From the NCBI GenBank assembly GCA_029865465.1, contig JAOUGW010000005.1, positions 1 through 37,995 of the forward strand: DNA of 37,995 nt, read 5' to 3'. Position 1 is the first letter of the stretch; every line of letters starts with the position of its first letter. The notes beneath the pieces were generated by a model that had not been told where the DNA came from, searched no databases, and saw only the letters and a program-made list of their open reading frames with translations. Origin of the DNA: Gammaproteobacteria bacterium. GTDB taxonomy: Bacteria; Pseudomonadota; Gammaproteobacteria; Steroidobacterales; Steroidobacteraceae. A program made the position numbers and the translations under genes. Shown in pieces: positions 33,111-37,995 of this stretch.

Positions 33111-33399
33111 GGAGAACCCTGGATTCCTGAGACGGAACGCGACTTTAGCGGTTCTGCGGGGGGGCGCAACACGCATTTCCGCGAGTTCGGCGTGCCGCAA
33201 TGCAGCACCAGCCTGGACCGACCCATACCTTTGGCCGATTGCGCAAGCTGGCTGTCCATGTTTAGTTTCAAACCGTGACCCAGATCACCCGAAGTAGCGA
33301 TTGACGCGTATGGCGACGGAACCCGCTGTGCGGCTTCATGACGTTCATACAACGGGCCGTGCCGCGCGAGCGGTCTCCCAGCCCGGGGCGACGGTGATC
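33111..33399. promoter_or_regulatory. Divergent promoter region with a CRP-family-like dyad
   Basis: This 289-base gap separates the minus-strand flavoprotein-korAB operon from a plus-strand secreted-protein gene. At 33275-33288 GTGACCCAGATCAC has the CRP/Vfr/Clp core arrangement GTGA-N6-TCAC. It is centred about 170 bases upstream of the flavoprotein GTG and 118 bases upstream of the + strand ATG. No clear -35/-10 pairs or sigma54 box were recognised. Short open frames here appear spurious. Confidence 0.45.
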
Positions 33400-33831
33400 A
33401 TGCGGTCCTTGTGGCTGTCACTTGGTCTCCTCGCGGCACTCCACCTTGGAACCGTACGGGCAGAAGTGGCCTCGGCGAACCTGCAGGTTTCCGTCCGCGT
33501 CCTCCCGCATGCGCGGTTGCAAGCCGACGCATCTCCTGTCTCGATCACGGCGGCCGACGTCCAGCGCGGCTACCTCGACGTGTCACGCCGTTACCAGCTT
33601 CACTCCAACGCGCCCGACCGCGTCGTGTTGCAGCTGAACCCCCGGGTCGGCCTGACCGACTCCATTGATATCGATGGGTTCCAGGCCCCGTTGCGCATGC
33701 GCGACGCGAGCCTCGAGATCACCCAGCCATTCGCTCGTGAATTCACGGTCAACTACCGGCTCTGGCTCAGTGCCAGCGCGGTGCCTGGCGAATACGCGCT
33801 GCCGGTGCAGGTCGCCGCGCTCATCCGCTGA
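33400..33831 (+). CDS. Small secreted cysteine-free protein next to the Csu-type pilus operon
   Basis: This 143-residue protein has a clear signal peptide ('MRSLWLSLGLLAALHLGTVRA', 1-21). It is followed by a beta-rich mature part: 'SANLQVSVRVLPHARL', 'VSRRYQLHSNAPDRVVLQLN', 'REFTVNYRLWLSASAVPGEY', 'ALPVQVAALIR'. I do not recognise a named family. The 'NLQVSVRV' start and 'VPGEYALPVQV' ending resemble the first and last strands of SCPU pilins, but both conserved cysteines are missing. It converges on the pilus operon with a 1-base gap between stop codons (33831/33833). The start at 33400 is chosen for the signal peptide; an in-frame upstream ATG (33310) would spoil it. Confidence 0.75.
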   Translation: MRSLWLSLGLLAALHLGTVRAEVASANLQVSVRVLPHARLQADASPVSITAADVQRGYLDVSRRYQLHSNAPDRVVLQLNPRVGLTDSIDIDGFQAPLRMRDASLEITQPFAREFTVNYRLWLSASAVPGEYALPVQVAALIR

Positions 33832-33832
33832 C

Positions 33833-34375
33833 TCAATACGTCAGCGTCACCAGCAGGGTGTCGTTGTACGCGCCGGGCACGGCGTCCTGCAGCTGCGGGA
33901 TGCGGCCATAGACCGTGTGAGTAATCGTGCGCGTGCCGTTGCCGTTACCGGGGCCGATGGTCATCGAGCCCGACGCAATCACTGTGCCGCCCGTTCCGGT
34001 TCCCCAGACCTGCGACCGTGCCGGGTCCGCAAACACGTTGTAACCCAGGCGTGCGGAGCCTGCGGCCAGCTGGCGCGTCGCCGGACTGGTGCCGTTCGTG
34101 CCATTCGAGATCGTGACGCGGTAACTCACGACAGTGGCTCCCTTCGGGACGTACCGGCAGGTCACGGTAACGGTGCCGACGGAATCGTCCGGCCCGGTGA
34201 CCAACGGGTCGTAGGTGCCGAAGTTGAGGCTGACAGCCGTGATGGAACAGTCGGCCGCGTGGACCTTGCCTGCACCACAGAGCGCGATGGCGAGCGCTGC
34301 CATGAGCCATGCCCGCCCTCGACGCCGCCGGTGCCCGGCCTGGCGAAGTCCCGGCGCTGCGCGCGCTATTCGCAT
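33833..34375 (-). CDS. Spore-coat-U (SCPU) domain pilus subunit, likely tip protein
   Basis: This 180-residue subunit consists of one SCPU domain. After a basic start and signal sequence ('LMAALAIALCGAGKVHA', about 24-40), the mature part has the paired cysteines C43 and C73 ('DCSITAVSLNFGTYDP', 'VTVTCRYVPKG'). It then shows 'RLGYNVFADPARSQVWGTGT' and the ending 'THTVYGRIPQLQDAVPGAY...LLVTLTY'. These are hallmarks of archaic (Csu) pilins. In Acinetobacter the last gene, csuE, encodes a longer two-domain tip adhesin; here it is about half that size. The ATG at 34375 overlaps the usher by 10 bases, but ATG 34303 is also possible. Terminal position in the operon suggests tip or adaptor function. 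Confidence 0.85.
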   Translation of the reverse strand: MRIARAAPGLRQAGHRRRRGRAWLMAALAIALCGAGKVHAADCSITAVSLNFGTYDPLVTGPDDSVGTVTVTCRYVPKGATVVSYRVTISNGTNGTSPATRQLAAGSARLGYNVFADPARSQVWGTGTGGTVIASGSMTIGPGNGNGTRTITHTVYGRIPQLQDAVPGAYNDTLLVTLTY

Positions 34376-36672
34376 CGCACGTCACCGAGATCGGGCACGG
34401 GGTCGTTGCCCTCGGGTCGACGGACAGCGGAGCTGCAGGTTCCGCCGATCCAGGTCACGCGCATGCTGGCGGAGTCGCTCAGGCCTTCGACGTAGAGCAG
34501 GCCGTCGAGCGCAATCGGGAAGCGCGCAGTCCCGAACATCGCCTCGGCGCCGGCAGGAACCGGCGAACCGTCGGCCTGCACGAGCCGCATCGTCGCGGCC
34601 ATCGCGCGCTCGATCGGGAAGCGCACCAGCGCGCCGCTGCGATAAGCCGGCGTCACGCCGATCGCACGTTGCGACAGGCTGCCGTCCATCGGCACCTGCT
34701 TGGGATCCACGCTGATTTCGTTGCGTTCATACGGCCGCAGCGCGTCGATGAGGACGCGTCCCTGCTCATCCGTCGTGCCGATCGGCTGGTTGTCGAGGTA
34801 GACCGTGAGCCCTTCGTAGTCGGCGACCTGCACGATGGCGAAGCTCTGCTGCAGCGGCCGCGCTGGCATGACGCCCGCAGCGGTGACGGCGAGCCCGCCG
34901 CTTGCGCCGATGCGAACGCCGGATTCGCCGTCGCGACGGGCGTAGTCGATCTCGGCCGTGCCCGCGCTACCCTGGTAGGCGAGATAGGCATCCTGCTCGT
35001 CGGTCGACGCTAGCGACATCCGGTAGCCGATTCCCGAGCCCGCCGGCAGATCGCGCTGCAGGCTCGTCCGGGCTTCGAAACCCCCGTTCGCACCGGAGGA
35101 CTGCTGCAGCGAGGCGCTCAGGGTGCGCCGGTCGCCCAGCGCCAGCGTCCAGCTGAGCAGGAGCGAGGAGTCCTGGTCGCCGGCGATCGCATGGGACGCG
35201 AACAACCCGAGGTAACCCAGCGCGCCGATGCTCAGCGAATAGCTGAGGCCGAACGTCTGCACGGTCTCGCTGTCGTAGTAGCTCTGCAGCCCGTACGCGA
35301 CCTGCATGTTGCCGTGCCGGCCGAAGTCGAATCCCAGTCCCGCGAACGTCCGCTGCCGCGGCCTGTAGGTCAGGTCGGCCATGCCGCTCTGCACGAAGGC
35401 GCGGCTCGCGTACTGCGTCTGGGCGTATGCGCTCAAGCGATCGCTGTTGTGCTCGATGCCAAGGCCCGCGAGGAAGCCCGTGCCACCCGCATCCCCGCCC
35501 GCGGCGATCTGCGCGTTGACGATGCCCGCCAGGCCGGCCTGCCAGGCCGCATCGGCACCCAGTGCATAGACGCCATTGGACTGCGCTTCCGCGCGGGCGC
35601 CTGCGGTAAGCGTGTCGGTGATGCCGCGCCGGTACATGGCAACACCCAGCGTGTCGCCGTAGTCAAGACTGCGCTCGCCATAGTCCTGGCGGATACTGCC
35701 GAGTTCGAAGGAGTATTCGGCAAGGTCTGGCCGCAGCAGGGCAGTACCCGAGTAATACGGCTGGGACAGGACCTGCTGTCGCCCGAGGGCGTCGGTGACG
35801 ACGATCTGCAACTGTCCGGCGCCGGTCAGGACCGGCAGGTGGTCGATCGAGAACGGGCCGGGAGGCACCGCTTCGCTGGCGACAGGACGTCCATTGACGA
35901 AGACGTCGACCGTGGACGGCACGACGGCTTCGCCATGGGCAGCCAGCAGCGGCGTCGTGACGAGCATCGGCTGGGTGCTGAAGTTGGTACCGAACTGCAC
36001 GCCGCCGAAACGCACCGCGCGACCCCAGCCGCCGGGCGAGGAAATCGAGTCGCCGACCCGCAGTGTCGCCGTCATGTCGGGAAAGTCACGGTTCCACGTG
36101 GTATCCAGCCGGGCAATCCGCCGTTGCAGCGGCGCCGCGTTCGCGACCATCGTGCTGGTCAAGACGCCCTGGTTGCCGAAGAGGCCCAGCTCGACGAAGG
36201 CACCGCTTTGGCGACGGTCGCCGGACTGCTCGGCAGAGACGTCGTAGTTGACGAACGCGCCCGGCGTGGAGCGCGTGACGCGCGGCGTATCCGCCTGAGT
36301 GCTCGCGCGCCGTGTCGGCAGGAAAGCCTGCGCCGGTACCGTCACCCGGGCCTGCATCGTCGCATCGTCCAGCGCAACGACCGCGCCCATTTCTGGACCA
36401 AGCCGGTAGTAGCGCTCGCCGTTGACCTGCACGGCGCCGCGCAGTGGCGTCTTCAAGCGCAGGTTCTCGAGGTCGGCGGCGCGGATCAGCAGCGTGCCGT
36501 CGACATCACGGCGCACGACCAGCGCGACCGGTGCCGGTTGGTCGTTGATGTGCAGCTCGACGACGGCTTCCGCGAACGGCTCGGACGCCATCTCCGCGGA
36601 GCGCTGTACTGCCGACGCAGGGGCGGCTGCGGCCAGCAGCAGCGTCGCGGTGATACAGCTACGCAGGCGCAC
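34366..36672 (-). CDS. Outer-membrane usher of a Csu-type chaperone-usher pilus
   Basis: The 768-residue usher forms the outer-membrane pore that assembles pilins. A signal peptide ('LRSCITATLLLAAAAPASA') precedes an N-terminal domain ('AVVELHINDQPAPVALVVRR'), a 24-strand barrel region with 'PFSIDHLPVLTGAGQLQIVVTDALGR' (plug/linker, segment) and 'YNDYG'-type repeats. A C-terminal domain follows ('ALRPYERNEISVDPKQVPMD'), with a conserved Cys pair near the end. It is a little shorter than FimD-type ushers, which is usual for archaic systems. The start is GTG 36672, 5 bases after the chaperone stop; no ATG fits the signal peptide. Confidence 0.88.
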   Translation of the reverse strand: MRLRSCITATLLLAAAAPASAVQRSAEMASEPFAEAVVELHINDQPAPVALVVRRDVDGTLLIRAADLENLRLKTPLRGAVQVNGERYYRLGPEMGAVVALDDATMQARVTVPAQAFLPTRRASTQADTPRVTRSTPGAFVNYDVSAEQSGDRRQSGAFVELGLFGNQGVLTSTMVANAAPLQRRIARLDTTWNRDFPDMTATLRVGDSISSPGGWGRAVRFGGVQFGTNFSTQPMLVTTPLLAAHGEAVVPSTVDVFVNGRPVASEAVPPGPFSIDHLPVLTGAGQLQIVVTDALGRQQVLSQPYYSGTALLRPDLAEYSFELGSIRQDYGERSLDYGDTLGVAMYRRGITDTLTAGARAEAQSNGVYALGADAAWQAGLAGIVNAQIAAGGDAGGTGFLAGLGIEHNSDRLSAYAQTQYASRAFVQSGMADLTYRPRQRTFAGLGFDFGRHGNMQVAYGLQSYYDSETVQTFGLSYSLSIGALGYLGLFASHAIAGDQDSSLLLSWTLALGDRRTLSASLQQSSGANGGFEARTSLQRDLPAGSGIGYRMSLASTDEQDAYLAYQGSAGTAEIDYARRDGESGVRIGASGGLAVTAAGVMPARPLQQSFAIVQVADYEGLTVYLDNQPIGTTDEQGRVLIDALRPYERNEISVDPKQVPMDGSLSQRAIGVTPAYRSGALVRFPIERAMAATMRLVQADGSPVPAGAEAMFGTARFPIALDGLLYVEGLSDSASMRVTWIGGTCSSAVRRPEGNDPVPDLGDVRCE

Positions 36673-36677
36673 GGAGT

Positions 36678-37436
36678 TCAGTCCGCCAGCGTCAACTCCG
36701 TCACGAATGAGCCTACATCGGTGGTTCCCTCCAACCGATACGGACCAGCCATCCCGGGGCCGGTCGTCGACTGCGCATTCGGACGGGTGTTGTTGTTGTC
36801 GTCCAATGTCCAATGGCGACTGGCGCCCGGCAGCACGTAAGCAAGTTCCGGCTGGTCGAGTACCGTCGTGGCGCCATCGGCTGTCTTCACTGAAAAGCGA
36901 TGAATCCGGGCATGCGCCGAGCCATCGTTGCGCGCGCTCAGCGACAGCTTGCCGTCGTCGCCGCGGGCCGCGACCCAGGCGACCTGCGGCGAGGCCGGCG
37001 CCAGTGGTTCGACGAAGACCGGCACGCTCAGGCGCAGCACGATCTGCAGTCCGCTGAAATCCGGACTCGCGGCCTGCGGCACCTCCTGCAGCAGCAGGCG
37101 GTAGGTCAGTTCGCGCGCGGGATCGACGCTGCGTCGAAGCGCAACCCGCACCAGCTGCGAGCCGCCGCCCGGCAGGGTGAATACTGCCGGTGAAACCAGG
37201 AGGTCGCGGGAGGGCGTCAAGGCATCCTGCCCCCCCTCCTGCGACCAGGCCAATCCCTGGGTCTGCACCACGACCGGCCTGGCGTCCTCGTTCCTGACGG
37301 TGAGGACGGCCGTACCCGTGGCGTCTGCGAAATCCACCCGCAGCGGCGAGATCGTGAACGTCCCTGCCGAGACCGGCGACAGCGCCAGGAGCGCTGCCAG
37401 GCCGACCCATGCGGAGATGTTCTTTCGCAGTTTCAC
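36678..37436 (-). CDS. Periplasmic pilus chaperone (PapD-like, Csu type)
   Basis: This 252-residue chaperone donates a beta strand to pilins in the periplasm. A signal peptide ('LRKNISAWVGLAALLALSPVSA', about 3-24) leads to the first immunoglobulin-like domain ('GTFTISPLRVDFADATGTAV', 'LTVRNEDARPVVVQTQGLAW', 'VSPAVFTLPGGGSQLVRVAL', 'RELTYRLLLQEVP'). The second domain starts near 'RNDGSAHARIHRF'. The 'f.l.pg..q.vRv' and 'yRl...e.P' motifs are standard. The start is taken as GTG 37436, 7 bases after the pilin stop, because it begins the signal peptide; the open frame extends upstream but overlaps the pilin. Ribosome binding is weak, suggesting coupling. Confidence 0.88.
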   Translation of the reverse strand: MKLRKNISAWVGLAALLALSPVSAGTFTISPLRVDFADATGTAVLTVRNEDARPVVVQTQGLAWSQEGGQDALTPSRDLLVSPAVFTLPGGGSQLVRVALRRSVDPARELTYRLLLQEVPQAASPDFSGLQIVLRLSVPVFVEPLAPASPQVAWVAARGDDGKLSLSARNDGSAHARIHRFSVKTADGATTVLDQPELAYVLPGASRHWTLDDNNNTRPNAQSTTGPGMAGPYRLEGTTDVGSFVTELTLAD

Positions 37437-37443
37437 GACGAAC

Positions 37444-37950
37444 TCAGTACGCGACCGTGACGGCAACCGTGTCGGTGTACAAACCGACCGGAGCGTCCTG
37501 GTTTGCGGCGCTGTTCGCGATGGTGCCATACACGGTGTGCGTGTTGGCCTTCGTGCTCGACATGCCCTGGCCGGTACCGCCGACCGTGTCGGTGCCGACC
37601 GTTTGGCCCCAGATCGTGGTGCGCGCGGCCGCGGTGTACAGGTTGTATTCCAACTGGTCCGTGCCGGACATCAACAGGCGCTGTGCGATCGTGCCGTTGG
37701 CGCCGTCGCCGAGGCTGATCGTGTAGGGAGTGCCGTTCGAGCAGCGCACGGACAGGTTGGCCTGGCCATCAACCGTGGCCGAGCCGTCGTAGTCGCTGAA
37801 ATTGAGGGGAGCGGCCGTCACGAGGCAATTGGATGCCACGTTGGCGCTGACGTTGAGAGTCGTCGTCGCCGGACTCGGCGCTGCACCAGCCGTGCCTGCC
37901 GCCATCGCCAGCGTGCCCGCGATCGCGAGCTTGAGAGAGTTCATGCGCAT
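37444..37950 (-). CDS. Spore-coat-U (SCPU) major pilin, CsuA/B-like
   Basis: The 168-residue secreted pilin has a signal peptide ('LKLAIAGTLAMAAGTAGA', about 6-23). The SCPU domain follows with cysteines C42 and C70 ('ASNCLVTAAPLNFSDYD', 'NLSVRCSNGTPYTISLGDG'). 'LEYNLYTAAARTTIWGQTVG' and 'HTVYGTIANSAANQDAPVG', then the ending 'YTDTVAVTVAY', complete the pattern. Such pilins form thin archaic pili that support biofilm formation. The start at 37950 has an AGAGGA site six bases upstream; a longer frame (37974) lacks one. It is the first gene visible in the pilus operon, but more pilin genes could lie beyond the window edge. Confidence 0.9.
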   Translation of the reverse strand: MRMNSLKLAIAGTLAMAAGTAGAAPSPATTTLNVSANVASNCLVTAAPLNFSDYDGSATVDGQANLSVRCSNGTPYTISLGDGANGTIAQRLLMSGTDQLEYNLYTAAARTTIWGQTVGTDTVGGTGQGMSSTKANTHTVYGTIANSAANQDAPVGLYTDTVAVTVAY

Positions 37951-37995
37951 AAATCGTCCTCTGTGTGTTGCCATTGCACGACTGGATGTCGCGTG

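Noticed and set aside
29581-33278. Plus-strand open frames of 728 and 656 codons opposite korA and the flavoprotein
   Set aside because: The opposite strand carries clearly conserved enzymes; these frames have no recognisable motif and no ribosome site.
1-37995. CRISPR arrays, insertion sequences, prophage genes, tRNA or rRNA genes
   Set aside because: No regularly spaced repeats, transposase motifs, phage proteins or structural RNA signatures were found on reading both strands.

Overview
The window is high-GC DNA by eye, apart from one AT-rich patch near 3.02-3.10 kb. It comes from a gammaproteobacterium with a polar flagellum built under the FleQ / sigma54 / FleSR / FliA hierarchy. The grounds are the gene order (flaG-fliDST-PilZ-fleQ-fleSR-fliEFGHIJ-fliK-fliLMNOPQR-flhBA-flhFG-fliA-motCD), the FlhF/FlhG polar-placement pair, and four sigma54 (-24/-12) promoters. 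Xanthomonadales, Nevskiales or Steroidobacterales-type relatives are plausible, because the FleQ system, PilZ protein and KorAB-plus-reductase operon resemble what I remember from those groups. The sequence alone does not fix the genus.

Region 1 (1-26630, all + strand) is one nearly unbroken flagellar block: filament cap and chaperones (FlaG end, FliD, FliS, FliT-like), an atypical PilZ protein, master regulator FleQ, two-component system FleS/FleR, basal body/C-ring/export ATPase (FliE-FliJ), hook-length control FliK, FliL, switch FliM/FliN, export gate FliO-FliR/FlhB/FlhA, placement proteins FlhF/FlhG, sigma28 FliA, a MotC/MotD stator and a DUF2802 protein. Many genes overlap by 1-8 bp. The sigma54 boxes precede fliD, fleS, fliK and fliL. 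That layout fits FleQ switching on fleSR, with FleQ/FleR then driving later operons. fleQ itself sits behind an AT-rich spacer with palindromes and a leader that can fold into hairpins. No chemotaxis genes lie between fliA and motC, where related gammaproteobacteria usually keep them.

Region 2 (26627-33110, - strand) holds a YegS/diacylglycerol-kinase-type lipid kinase, a secreted DUF4124 protein, and an operon for a 2-oxoacid (probably 2-oxoglutarate):ferredoxin oxidoreductase. The operon order is a GltD-like flavoprotein fused to two ferredoxin-type clusters, then a gamma-alpha fused KorA, then KorB. A G-rich telomere-like repeat plus a 14-bp tandem repeat lies between korA and korB and leaves korB without a visible ribosome binding site.

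Region 3 (33400-37995) encodes a minimal Csu-type (archaic, spore-coat-U) chaperone-usher pilus on the - strand: pilin, chaperone, usher and a small single-domain SCPU subunit. A small secreted, cysteine-free protein is encoded on the + strand and converges on the pilus operon. Its promoter region, shared with the redox operon, carries a CRP-family-like dyad.

Nothing here is a clearly new system. The points most worth a second look are the structured fleQ leader, loss of the FleQ c-di-GMP motif together with a degenerate PilZ protein, the G-quadruplex/tandem repeat inside the kor operon, and the cysteine-free protein next to the pilus operon. No tRNA, rRNA, CRISPR array, insertion sequence or phage gene was seen.
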